From Tipula vernalis (lineage: Eukaryota; Arthropoda; Insecta; Diptera; Tipulidae), in the NCBI GenBank assembly GCA_958295665.1, contig OY282560.1, positions 49,476,333 through 49,540,332 on the forward strand: a stretch of DNA of 64,000 nucleotides. The letters run 5' to 3'. Below are positions 22,851-33,491 of the stretch, one piece after another (the first letter of the stretch is position 1; each line of letters starts with the position of its first letter). The position numbers and the translations under genes were made by a program. The notes beneath the pieces are model-generated. The model saw only the letters and a program-made list of their open reading frames with translations. It was not told where the DNA came from and did not search any database.

Positions 22851-23015
22851 AACTGCTCCATTCCAAATTTCCAACCATAACAATCCTTGTTTTATCTAAA
22901 GTACATACCAAAATCACTGGGTTTTCAGCAGTTGGACCCTTGCTGAAAACCCAGTGATTTTGGTATATACTTTAGATAAAGCAACGAATGGTTGGAAATT
23001 TGGAATGAAGCAGTC
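22851..23015. repeat. Long hairpin, about 75-bp arms, 10-base loop
   Basis: The left arm (22853-22930) and right arm (22941-23013) pair almost throughout. The inner about 30 bp have one mismatch: TACCAAAATCACTGGGTTTT pairs with AAAACCCAGTGATTTTGGTA. The outer 30 bp around TTCCAAATTTCCAACCAT are near-perfect. The middle carries a small bulge. It is probably a foldback/MITE element. A small-RNA hairpin precursor is an alternative. Confidence 0.85.
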
Positions 23016-25373
23016 CTTAAAACCTGGAACTTTGTCGAGCCCAGTTTAATAAACGTCTTTGGCAAATCCCTAATGCTTAACTTGCTTCGCTTTAAAGTTT
23101 TAATTTTCTACATTGATCGTCAGATTTTATGCCTGGTTTAACGATTGCCGAAAAGCATTAATTTTTTGGCGTACTTTTGATATTTCGCTGACTCATTTTA
23201 GTGACAAGTGAACTCCAAGGACTAGGCAACAACGTCTCTGGCTCCATATTAAACCGAATATGGTTAGAGGAATTCCAAAATCGTGTGTCGTTTCGTACGC
23301 TAAACTTTACCTAATTGTGTTACGCTAATCTTGTTTTATTTAGCTGATCATGATATGCATCTATCACAATTCGCGACACTAACAATACTTTTCCATCCGC
23401 GCGTGACCATTAAAAATTCAGTTTCCAAATTATTGCGGAGTTCCACCAACAAAATAATTGTAAAATCTCCATTCCGATGCAAAACAACTTCAATTCAACA
23501 GTCAAATTCCATTTTTCGCACACACGGATATCAAAACAATGGAACTTAATTAATAGTGTCGAATCATTAAAATATATTCAACGTTTAAGTTACTCCAGAC
23601 AATATTGTTTATCAAAACACCAGCTTAATTGTATAATATCAAGGACACACGCGTATTGAAATTTTCAATTACTAGTAATTTGTAAACAAGTGCTGTAATA
23701 ATTTTTAAATTAGATCGCGAAAACAACACATGCATTGTTTTCCAATCATACATTATACTTGTATACTAAATGCGAATGGATGGTTGATATTGGTGACAAT
23801 TAATTAATGGAATGACCCAAATTACCTATTTATTTAACCAAACATTACCATTTCCAGTTATCTTATCGCGCACGCTCACAATAGGTTCCATAAATACTTA
23901 AATTAATACATTAATTGAAATCAATCATTCGTAGAATTAATTGTTATTCAAACTGTGATTATCAATTTTATAGTTAAAAAAAACTATTTTAAAATATCTC
24001 GCTAAATATGATCGCGCTCGTGAATAACATCCTATATATAGATAAACGAGACGAAATTATTCAAGGGGAAAATTAAATAGGTTGGAAAATATTCACAAAC
24101 AACAGAAAAACTATAATATAAAGCAAAAACAATTTTCTTTGATTTCCATATTGTACCTCACATACACACTTAAAAAATAAACATTTTAAATTCGTATACG
24201 GACCCCGAATTGCAGCTGACATTGATGGAAATCCATTTTTCCTTCGTTTTCTATTTTCATTAATTTTTATATTTTATATTTTATGACATGAGAACTCATA
24301 ACGCTAAAGTGGGTGTTTAGAGAAAATGTAATAATATAAATTTTTCCATTGAAATAATAATATTTTCCTTAAGCAAGTTTGTGCTTTTTTTCTAAATCTT
24401 ATGTCCTGAATTATTGTGAATGTGTACACAAAAAAAAATAAAAACAATGCGAACATTTCTCGTAATGAAAAGAAAATAGAGGAAAATGTTCCGCACTTTC
24501 AGTTCACCACATCACGGTCGAAGCTCTTAATTGAAATTTAAAGGGAAAACCCGTCGAGGACGAGAAAATTTAATAAGTTTTTTTTGTTCGCTTTACAGTT
24601 TCTCATTGTATTTATTTTTATTTTTTATTTTTTTATTGCAACAATTTAATTACATTTGGAAGTGTTAGTTTTCAACTATGTTTACCGGAAAATTTTTTTG
24701 TAGCACCACAACATTTTATGTTTAACTCTTCTAAGCTCTTACACATATTATTCAACAACGATAATAATAATAAGAACAACGACGGAAAAAGGTTAGTTTG
24801 CATGATGACAACTAACCTAGATAATAAAATTAAAATTTATTTCGAATTTATCTAGGTGAGACTTAAGAGAGTGAATTGATAAAATGGGGTTGTGCTCTAA
24901 ATTACAAAAAATAAATTTATACTAATTTGATTTATAGTTAGTCGTCCTTCGTATAGGTTCAACTTGCTTGAAATTAGAATTTAGATTAAAGATTAATTTG
25001 TTGACAAGGTATATGAATTGCTTTTGCAAGTAAATGACAATTTAAAAAAAAATAAATAAAAATAAACGACAAAAGGTTGTTGAGAATTGCCAATTTGGTA
25101 AGCCCCAACGCCGAGAAATCAGAGTAGTCTTAAGTTTAAAGGTTTCAGCTAAAATCAAACAGCTTAAGGACAGGAAAAAATGTATTATTACTCAACTGAC
25201 AGAATTCTGATCGACTTGCTGACTCTGCTTGTGGTTCAGTACGGAATATGACAAAACGGCATAAGGTAAACACTTTCCCGAACAAAAATGGCTTTTATAT
25301 GGCGCAAACGAACAGGAATTCCGCAACAAGCACAAATTTCAAAACGGCATATTATTATGAAATTCGGCAATTA
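23016..25373. other. No gene seen
   Basis: About 2.4 kb of AT-rich sequence without supported genes. Short frames at 23331-23659 match nothing known to me. Confidence 0.55.
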
Positions 25374-25378
25374 GTTAA

Positions 25379-25538
25379 TGTTGGTATATAGGGTGAATTT
25401 ATGTTGTTAATTGGGACAGTTGATAAGCTGGTTTGTAGGCAACATTCTGTCAAATGAAATATATATGTTACTTCCGTTTTACTCATAATAAGCAAGAAAC
25501 ATTTTTTATTTCCAATTACCAAAAATCTGTTTTCAACA
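25379..25538 (+). repeat. copia 1 5' LTR
   Basis: 160 bp, starting TGTTGG and ending CAACA. Its last 33 bp recur at 28759-28791. It is short for an LTR but normal for insect copia elements. Confidence 0.85.
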
Positions 25539-25552
25539 GGTTATGGGCCCAG
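25539..25552 (+). promoter_or_regulatory. copia 1 primer-binding site (initiator tRNA-Met, internal)
   Basis: GGTTATGGGCCCAG is complementary to the anticodon-stem region of initiator tRNA-Met, the half-tRNA primer used by copia elements. It directly follows the LTR end. Confidence 0.85.
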
Positions 25553-25639
25553 ATTTTTGGCTGTTTTATTGTGGAATCGGGTAAAAAACAGAGTTATTAA
25601 TTGAGTAATAAAGTAATTAGCGTATAAAGTGTATCAGTA

Positions 25640-26342
25640 AATTCGATAATTAGAAGCTCTTAGTTCCAGTAGAAAAATTAGTGGGACGAGAAAATTATAA
25701 TGAATGGGAATTTGCCATGAAAGCATATCTTGAGCATGAAGACCTGTGGTGTTGTATCGAAAATAAAGACGAAACAAAAGATGCAATGAAGAAGGCCTAG
25801 CGGGAAACACAAGCAAAATCGAAGATCATAGAAACTTCAAAAGAAGTGTGGGAAAAATTAAAGAAAGTATTCCAGCATGATGGACTATCGAATAGAATCG
25901 CGTTAATGCGAAAAATGATCAACACCAAACTTGAAAATTGTCCATCAATGGAGCAGTATGTAACAACAATAATATGTGCGTCTCAAAAGTTAAACGACAT
26001 TGGTTTTATAGTCGATGAGGAATGGATTGGGATGTTTTTACTTGCGGGTTTACCAGAAAAATTTCAACCAATGATTATGGCCATGGAAAGTTCTGAAACG
26101 AAAGTTACAGGGGACGTTAAATCAAAATTACTCATTAGTGAGTACAGTGATACCAAGAGTTTGATAAATACAGCGTTTATTTCCAAAGGAAATAGAAAGC
26201 GATTTAAACCAAGATGCTACAACTGTAACCAAATTGGTCATTTCACAAATAAATGCAAGTTTCCGCTCAAGAAAAAGGTGACGGAAAATAAACAGGCTTT
26301 TTTATCAATTTTTGCGGTAAATGAAACAAAAAACAAATGGTA
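25640..26342 (+). pseudogene. copia 1 gag
   Basis: The gag polyprotein starts around 25670 (LVGRENYNEWEFAMKAYLEH). An in-frame TAG follows at 25798-25800. Then a 165-codon frame carries the UBN2-type capsid (VWEKLKKVFQHDGLSNRIAL) and the zinc knuckle CYNCNQIGHFTNKC. It ends at NKW plus stop, exactly where the protease DSGA motif should follow. That motif has been deleted. Confidence 0.8.
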
Positions 26343-28583
26343 AATTGTTCCAAATTGTCGACACCTAAAGAAGTTATCATGGCTAACAATGAAAAGGTGC
26401 CAGTCAACTGTAAGGGAACGTGTAATCTGGACATTATAATTGACAATAAAAAGGCAACTGTCACAGCTGACGTAATGTATGTGCCCGAATTATCGACAAA
26501 CTTACTTTCTGTTGGTCAGATGGCAAAAAATGATAAACTGATAGTTTTCGATGACCGCCAGTGTAGAATTTTTGACAAATGCAATCAGCTAATTGCAACA
26601 GCAACTTTTGAAAAGGATATGTACAAACTTGATTTGGACAAGAGTGTGTGTTGTTTATTCGGATCAGTGGTCAAGGACAATTTTGAATTGTGGCATCGTC
26701 GTCTTGGACATATAAACGTCCAAAATATGAAAGAATTACAAAAATCGGCGGGCATAGGCTTTGTCGAACCAAGTGACAAAAATGACGTTTGTGTTGTTTG
26801 TTGTAAAGGAAAGCAGTCAAAATCACAGTACGGCAAATCAACGTCATCATCAAGCCATAAATTGGAATTGGTTCATGCAGATTTGTGCGGACCCATGGAA
26901 GAAAAATCAATTATTGGTTATTTTTTCTCCTTGGTTGATGATTACACGCACAAGACGTTCGTTTACTTCTTAAAATCCAAAGATGAAATAGTGTGTGTTT
27001 TCAAAAGGTTTAAAGCATTTGTCGAAAATCAATGTGGAGAAAAACTAAAGGTTCTGCGGACAAACAACGGTGGAGAGTTTTATAACAAAGAACTCCAGAG
27101 TTTTCTTCAGAGTTCAGCGATACAACACCAGATGACAATTCCATATAATCCACAGCAGAACGGATTGTGTGAACGCATGAATCGGACGATTGTCGAAAAA
27201 ATGAGGTGTCTTCTGTTAGATTCTGGTTTACTGAAACGGTTTTGGGCCGAAGCAGTGAATACTGCTGTATATTTAATCAACCGTTCACCAACAAAGGCGT
27301 TATCAGGACGGATACCAGAGACGGTGTGGACAGGGAGATTTGGCTATTGTGAAACTCAAAAGGGCTATCGTGTGTACAATCCAGTGAATGATGAGGTTTT
27401 CTCAGTCCGTGACTGTATTTTTGACGAGTCATGTAAATATTTAAACAACAATGGAGACGTCCAATTTTTCCAAATGTTAAATAATGAACAATCGTTGGTT
27501 AGGGATACCACTCCGGTCGTATCTGATTCATCAGAAATTCATTCGGAACGTATTTCTTTACCATTGCCGAATGAAGTGGGAGATAATGACAGCTCAAGCG
27601 ATGAAGATGAATGTTCTATTGATGAAATGATTGTTGACGCACAAGTAAATGATTCTGATAGCGATTATTGTCCAGACATTGCAGTAATTCAGAACTGTGA
27701 AAGTAGGCGTTCAGAAAGGGCACCAAAGTCAAATAGGAAAGAAGATTTTGTTTATTCATCAATTGAGTTATCGACGAATGATCAGCTTAGTGTTGAAGAA
27801 GCATTGAGTTGCAGTGATAGTAATTCTTGGCGACAAGCTATGAAAGATGAATATGAAGCAATTATGGCAAACGAAACATGGACTCTATGCAATTTACCGG
27901 CTAAAGGCAAAGCGCTCAGCTCAAAATGGGTGTTTAAAACCAAAATAGTTGGTTCAGTTCAACATAAAGCACGGCTCGTGGTAAAGGGTTGTGCAGGGAG
28001 GGGATTATCCAATCCAGGATTGGATTATGAGGAGACGTATGCACCGGTGGTGAAGTATAGCTCAATTCGCTATCTATTGACATTGGTTGTTCAATACGAT
28101 ATGTATGTTGAACAGATGGATGCAGTGTCTGCGTTCCTTCAAGGTGAATTGAGGAAAACGGTGTATATGTTACAACTAGAAAACTTCGCGGATGGTTCAG
28201 GTAAAGTGTGCAAATTGAAAAAGGCACTTTATGGATTAAAACAAGCTGGCCGTACCTGGAACCAAAAGTTGGACAAGGTATTGGTAGAGATAGGCATGAC
28301 ACGATCTAAAGCTGATAGGTGTATCTATCATAAAATCGACGAACATCATAAGTTGTTTGTTGCGGTCTACGTCGATGATTTTTTTGATTTTAAGTACCAA
28401 CAAAGCACAAAGCAAAAGTCTGAAAGTCGAACTAGCCAAACGTTTTCAAATGAAAGATATTGGAGAGGTGCAAAGCATATTAGGATTCCGAATTACAAGG
28501 GATCGAGAAATGGGAATTTTATCGCTGGATCAACAAGAATACATTACCAGGATTTTGGAAAAATTCAACATGTCGCAATCTAA
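26337..28583 (+). pseudogene. copia 1 pol (integrase and RT)
   Basis: The 748-codon frame includes the protease C-terminal half (ELSTNLLSVGQMAKN), the integrase zinc region (HRRLGHINVQNM; CVVCCKGKQ) and the core HADLCGPM ... NNGGEF ... PQQNGLCERMN. RT follows with KWVFKTK, AFLQGEL, LYGLKQAGRTWNQ and YVDD. The second integrase Asp is Asn (RTNNGGE). A deletion joins VWTG directly to RFGYCE at the integrase C-terminus. After YVDD the frame shifts at about 28380. Confidence 0.85.
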
Positions 28584-28745
28584 TCCTGTTGCGACACCAA
28601 TCGACATAAACGTCAAGTTAGACAAAAATATGTCACCAACCAGCAAAGCCGAAATTGAGGACATGAAGAAAATCCCATTTCAAGAAGCGGTAGGCAGCCT
28701 TTTTTTATGCAGCCCAGGGTACGCGGCCTGATATTGTCTACGCAG
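28380..28745 (+). pseudogene. copia 1 RT C-terminal part after the frameshift
   Basis: It continues RT in the next frame with DDFFILSTNKAQ, FQMKDIGEVQSILGFRITRD and QEYITRILEKFNMSQSNPVA, then EAVGSLFLCSPGYA. A one-base change or shift precedes PDIVYAVN at about 28728-28748. There coding ends and LTR sequence begins, so RNase H is missing. Confidence 0.8.
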
Positions 28746-28758
28746 TGAATTTGGTGTG

Positions 28759-28791
28759 TTATTTCCAATTACCAAAAATCTGTTTTCAACA
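28759..28791 (+). repeat. copia 1 3' LTR, terminal fragment
   Basis: TTATTTCCAATTACCAAAAA and the following 13 bases match the end of the 5' LTR. The GTTAA duplication follows. Confidence 0.85.
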
Positions 28792-28849
28792 GTTAATAGT
28801 TTCTAATATTTTGGCTGGAAAAATTTACTATGAATATGGCCGGCCAGTA

Positions 28850-29360
28850 AGGATGGAAATCGGCTATTTCTTAACCGATTATGATAAAACTCATCAACTG
28901 CGATGGAAATGGGATTCTTAAATGGTTTTAATCGTCAACTAATAAAGTTGCCCTTTACCTATTGAAATTATTTTTAAGGAATAAACCAATTTTGTACCAA
29001 TTTAAAAATTTGGCAACAAAATTGGCTAATCGAGTATTTATTCAAGGACTTTTATTATTTTACAATAGTAATGATTTTATTTCGAATCACTAGTTTGACC
29101 TCATTTATAAGTATTTTAAAAAAAATCCTAACCGATTACGGTGAAATTCAACATATTCGACGAAAACAACGTTCTAAAATGGTTTTTAGATAAAACTCCA
29201 GAATTTGGTTAACTAGGATGGCTGTTTCTTAACCGATTATTATGAAATTCGACAAGTGCGATGGAAATGGAATATTTAAATGTTTTGTAGATTAACTTCT
29301 GGAATAAGCTAAATTAATCTGGAACTTTTCTGGAGCTATTTCTTAACCGATTATGTCGAA
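28850..29360 (+). repeat. Degenerate tandem repeat with TTAACCGATTATG core
   Basis: (C)TTAACCGATTA recurs near 28870, 29128, 29229 and 29342. Each is followed by (A)TGAAATTCR-like and GCGATGGAAATGG-like words. Spacing is irregular (about 258, 101 and 113 bp), so it is a decayed minisatellite or satellite with a unit of roughly 100-130 bp. Confidence 0.65.
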
Positions 29361-29369
29361 ATACATTCT

Positions 29370-29545
29370 CTTAATAGAATTTTCCTTCACTTAACGAATA
29401 TTCCTTCAAACCTTCACCGAACGGAATTTTCCTTCAATTAGTACTATCCTTTATTTACTTAAATTTTTCTTCACCGATTGGAATTTTTCTTCTGTTTTCA
29501 GAATTTTCTTTCGTTTAACAGAATTTTCTTTCACTTAATAAAATT
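29370..29545 (+). repeat. Short degenerate repeat GAATTTTCCTTCAYTTAA
   Basis: At least six variants of GAATTTTCYTTC plus about eight AT-rich bases follow one another. A further copy lies near 29841. Non-coding minisatellite. Confidence 0.7.
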
Positions 29546-29581
29546 AAATTAATTTTTCCAAATGAAATAAATTTGTATGTA

Positions 29582-29695
29582 AATCTAATTTTAATTAAGC
29601 CTTCTTTAAGGGTTATTTTTTTTACCAAGATATGTGGGGACAAATCTTCGTCAAAAAAATAACCCTTAAACAAGGCTTACTTAAAATTAGATTAG
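29582..29695. repeat. Inverted repeat, about 45-bp arms
   Basis: The left arm (TAAATCTAATTTTAATTAAG ... AAGGGTTATTTTTTT) pairs with the right arm (... AAAAAAATAACCCTTAAACA and then TTAAAATTAGATTA). A 20-25-base loop and few mismatches remain. Probable foldback element. Confidence 0.85.
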
Positions 29696-29779
29696 GGAAA
29701 TCCAGAATTTAATTTTTGCTTTTTTTACCGAACTAAGTATAACTTTTGATGTGATTGACAAAATACAAAACTATCTTCT

Positions 29780-31170
29780 TGACCATCTAGTGACAAAAAT
29801 CACTCAATACTTTTTCGCAACCTAATATTAATCGCGCACAGAATTTTCCTTCTACTAATAATTTTATTTGCCGAGGTACTTGCCCTGTTACAAATTTGAA
29901 ACAATCCGGAAAGTAGGTGTCCAATAGAAGTTCCAGCAATTCCGCAGTAGTAGTTGTCCATTTACCATCCGGCCGTTGAAGATAACTTGGAATGGAAGGG
30001 CCAGAAGATAGTACTTTACGTAGATTTGACATTTCTGAAGGCTCCTGGATTTTACCGCAGTGCAGTTTCCAAGATCTGTTCTTGGCAGTTCTTAATTCAT
30101 ATTTGTATGTTTTGAGGACTTTCTTATAGGAGTTCCAGCCTACAATAGCTCTTTTCCTTGCTTTTCAAACAGTCTTGCATTTTTGACGGGTTTGTCGAAT
30201 TTCCTTAGACCACCAAGGTGGTCGAGATTGACTCCTTTGCGTACTAGCGGGACTAGAGCCTACTATTGCTTTATTAAAAGGCTTGAACAACTTTTCTAAG
30301 GCATCAAGTTCTTGCGTAGTTTCTGGAGATTTTGGTACCGGAACTGGAAGTGAATTACTCAGAATAGTTCTAAAGGTATTCCAGTCGGTTTTCCTCTTGT
30401 TCCTATAGACTTTTTGGGGATTCCTAAAGGTCTTCCGACACTTTTTATATTTCATTCATCTTAAAGTTTGAAATAAGTGTAATATCTAATACCTTCTACC
30501 GTCTGATGTTAGTTATAGATGACGGCTTGTTGCCTACATGAAGGTTGTTACTTAGATTGTAATCAAGGAGTCTATATAATTAGTTTCCCTAGATTGACCG
30601 GTGAAATGTTCACCTCATCATATGCTATTAGCCAGAGGTTAGGTCACCTCAATGCTAACCGCTGTTATGGTAGCTGGTCACTAAAGTCCTTTCCACCTTC
30701 CCTCAATTGGTGGGCATGCCATTGTCATTGTCCTGTGACTGGTCAATCACTGCCACAACCAACTGGTCCTTGAGGGCTTTCTTCCTGAGATCTAGTTATT
30801 TTCAGCTCTGAGCCTTCCGACTTTGGTTGGTTCAGTGATCGTGATCTTTTTTGCCCACGCAAGAGTGGCTCTATCCTTATCTGTCATGTCTTTCGACGAA
30901 ATATTATTAATCTTTGCTAGAGCCCTCTTAGGCTCCCCTCTTGAGATACCACCTTGGTTCGTGCTTTTGTTTCGCTACATTTGTGATTGCTCAGGTTTGG
31001 TGATCTGAGTTGAGGGACCAGTCTCGCTTGACCTTATGTTCCATTGTTTGTTTGTATGCTTTACAGAGCCAGATTCTTTTGGTTGTTGTTTCTGAATAGT
31101 CGATTCCATGTTATGCCCAACGAGTAGCGAACAAAATGTGTCCACCTGTGCAGAGATCCCGCTGTACACA
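29780..31170 (-). mobile_element. Decayed LINE fragment (ORF1 plus linker/RT start)
   Basis: On the - strand 31170-30600 gives ORF1-like words (KRALAKINNISSKDMTDKDR, LVVAVIDQSQDN). 30455-30165 gives an ORF2 linker (YRNKRKTDWNTFRTILSN, SRPPWWSKEIRQTRQKCKTV), and 30032-29787 gives GKWTTTTAELLELLLDTYFP ahead of RT. The endonuclease appears to be deleted. It is related to the LINE at 17588-22491 but older. Only fragments are readable, and no ends were found. Confidence 0.65.
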
Positions 31171-32223
31171 GATAAGGCTTTTTAATCCGGAGCAATCAAA
31201 GCAATCTTTTATTTATATTTTTTTGATTTTCTTGTAAAAAAAAGTTTTGAAAGCCTTATTGTTATTAGCATTCGATCTTCAGTTTTGAGATTAAGAATCA
31301 TTCATCTTTGATGGCCGAATTGCTTGAAATTCCAATATTAAATCCTTTTATTATGTAAGCAAATGAGATTACATGTTTTGATACGGTCAGCTGTTATATA
31401 AAAATGGACCTTTTGGTCAAGGTTAGTTTAGTTTTATCCGTCAACCGAAACAGATACACATTTAAAATCGTAGGTTTTGCTCAAACTTCTCTCCCATTAA
31501 AAAGCGCTGTTAATTTTTCTTGAACTTAATTTCCGCCCTAACGCATAACTAATACGCCCTGTGTGATGCTTTAATTAAAATTTAATTTTTTTAATTAAAC
31601 CATAATTAGTGAAAGTATAAAATTGAACAAATTATTTTAGTTTTTAGAGGAAGTTAAAATGTTACGGAATTAAAAAATATTATTGTTGAAAACTATATAG
31701 CGGTTCGCGATTGTCTAATTATGGAGATTAATAGTTTGGTTGTGTTGTTAGTTTGTTATAGAGTTGGAATTTCACAGAATTATGCTAGATGATTGGCATA
31801 ACAATGACGTTTGTGTGTGTGTGTATATGATATGATATAGATCTTGGGATTATAAATTTTCGTTGTTGCTGCTGCTTGCGAATATTCAGCCTAATAAATT
31901 TTAATTTGTAATGCGCGCGGCGCTTAATAAACTCTCTTGTTGTTGTTACATTTATTACTGTGGTACGGAAATATATATCCGGTGTCATGATTTCATTCAT
32001 TAAATTGGCTCTGTTTTTTATTTTTTTTTTGGAAAGATTAAATTTTGTAGTTTGTGTGTGTGTGTTTTTTGTGTGTGTGTGTGTGTGTGTGTGTGGTGAT
32101 TATTCAGTATGCACCTACATAAATATTTTTTGCTCTCGGAACGTGTTAATGAAAATGATCAATGAAGTTTTTTTTTTTTTGATTACTTATCTTCAATACA
32201 ATTTTTTTTTTTTTTTTTTTCAG
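31171..32223. other. Cbl: Cbl intron, 3' end
   Basis: Non-coding, AT-rich. It holds a GT/TG microsatellite (about 32053-32094), and a pyrimidine tract with CAG at 32221-32223 is the acceptor for the first visible Cbl exon. A GT-rich patch lies near 31811-31825. Confidence 0.7.
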
Positions 32224-32514
32224 CACCCTAGTACCATGGAAACAATTTCGCATGGAATTGTCAAAAGTGCATCCGATATCATCGGGCCTAGAAGCGATGG
32301 CTTTAAAAACAACAATAGATTTAACTTGCAATGATTATATTTCAAATTTTGAATTTGATGTATTCACAAGGCTGTTTCAACCGTGGAGTACACTGTTACG
32401 GAATTGGCAAATATTGGCGGTGACACATCCTGGTTATGTAGCATTTTTAACATATGATGAAGTAAAAGCGCGATTACAAAAATATATTACAAAGGCTGGA
32501 AGTTATGTGTTTAG
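32224..32514 (+). CDS. Cbl: Cbl exon: end of EF-hand and start of SH2-like domain
   Basis: Cbl is an E3 ubiquitin ligase that binds phosphotyrosine on activated receptor kinases and drives their ubiquitination and endocytosis. The exon opens with the last base of a codon and reads [20 protein letters not shown], then [20 protein letters not shown] and [20 protein letters not shown]. That is the EF-hand end and the linker into the SH2 part, very close to fly Cbl. It ends in YVFR with a GTAAGA donor after AG; the R codon is completed in the next exon. This arginine lies in the phosphotyrosine-binding pocket. Upstream four-helix exons were not found in the window. Confidence 0.93.
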
Positions 32515-32584
32515 GTAAGAATTGGCTGTTTTTTTAATTTTTTGGGCGGTATTCTAATTTTTTATTACATAAAATATACTCTAG

Positions 32585-32701
32585 GTTATCATGTACAAGA
32601 CTTGGACAATGGGCTATAGGTTATGTAACCGCTGATGGTGAAATTTTACAAACAATTCCACAAAATAAATCATTATGTCAAGCCCTGCTGGATGGTCATC
32701 G
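32585..32701 (+). CDS. Cbl: Cbl exon: SH2-like domain, middle
   Basis: It reads [20 protein letters not shown] and [18 protein letters not shown] after a TCTAG acceptor. The donor is GTGAGT at 32702. Both codon phases match the neighbours, so the split Arg codons are restored. It forms the central sheet of the phosphotyrosine-binding SH2 fold. Confidence 0.93.
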
Positions 32702-32769
32702 GTGAGTAAAACAACACTTAGATCAAAATTGAAAACACATTAACAATAATTATTCTATTTTTGTTTCAG

Positions 32770-32894
32770 TGAGGGTTTTTATTTATATCCGGATGGTAGG
32801 CCGAATAATCCTGATTTATCATTTGCCGTACAAAGTCCAATGGAGGATCATATTACAGTAACATTAGAACAATACGAACTGTATTGTGAAATGG
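32770..32894 (+). CDS. Cbl: Cbl exon: end of SH2-like domain and linker helix
   Basis: It reads [20 protein letters not shown] and [13 protein letters not shown]. The tyrosine in EQYELY corresponds to the linker-helix region that controls ligase activity in animal Cbl proteins. Acceptor TTTCAG; donor GTAAGT at 32895. Confidence 0.93.
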
Positions 32895-33148
32895 GTAAGT
32901 TCATTGAACATTTTGGTTTATTGTGCGGTGGGAGAATATTTGTATTTTAACTTTCCTTTGTGTTGTTGCTAGCTTTATAAATAAATGAAAATTAATTGCA
33001 AAAAAAAAAATGTACGAAAATTTAGGGAAAATTTTATTTTTTTTTTTCATGGGGAGGGTAAAGAGAAATTTGTATATTCATTGACGTAATTTTAGTTTAC
33101 TAATGGCATTTTCCACAAAAAATAAAATTGTTTTTCAATTTTTTACAG

Positions 33149-33270
33149 GAAGTACATTTCAATTGTGTAAAATATGCGCAGAAAATGATAAGGACATTAG
33201 AATTGAACCATGTGGTCATTTATTGTGTACTCCATGTTTAACAGCGTGGCAAGTTGATTCCGAAAGACAG
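33149..33270 (+). CDS. Cbl: Cbl exon: RING finger, first part
   Basis: It reads [20 protein letters not shown] and [20 protein letters not shown]. Zinc ligands C-x2-C, C-x-H-x2-C-x2-C are all present, as is the Trp that contacts the E2 enzyme. Before the last Gln there is Arg where I expect Gly in animal Cbl proteins; this is a recollection, not a comparison. Acceptor TTACAG; donor GTATTT at 33271. Confidence 0.93.
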
Positions 33271-33342
33271 GTATTTATTAAACATTTTTCAAACAAGTAA
33301 CATACAAAATTCTTAATACATTTTGTATTCGTCTCAAAATAG

Positions 33343-33477
33343 GGATGTCCATTTTGTCGAGCCGAAATCAAAGGTACGGAACAAATAGTCGTCGATGCAT
33401 TTGACCCACAAAAACAGTATCACCGTAGTTCAACAAATGGTAAACTACATTCGGCTTACGATGAAGACGATTCAGAG
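33343..33477 (+). CDS. Cbl: Cbl exon: RING finger end and acidic linker
   Basis: It starts [20 protein letters not shown] with the last two zinc-binding Cys and ends AYDEDDSE. It is 45 complete codons, phase 0 at both ends. The donor GTATTA at 33478 is weak. If it is not used, the frame reads Val-Leu-stop (33478-33486), and AATAAA lies at 33486-33491. A short Cbl without the C-terminal tail could therefore be made here, as is known for fly Cbl. Confidence 0.92.
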
Positions 33478-33491
33478 GTATTATAAATAAA

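Larger units (their letters stand above)
25374..28796 (+). mobile_element. Ty1/copia retrotransposon 1, internally deleted, with 5-bp target duplication
   Basis: The order is GTTAA (25374-25378), 5' LTR 25379-25538 (TGTTGGTATATA ... TTTTCAACA), primer-binding site GGTTATGGGCCCAG (25539-25552), gag, pol in integrase-before-RT order, then the last 33 bp of a 3' LTR (28759-28791) and GTTAA again (28792-28796). The target duplication proves insertion as a unit. The end of RT, RNase H and most of the 3' LTR were deleted afterwards. Protease and integrase lesions make it inactive. Confidence 0.9.
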
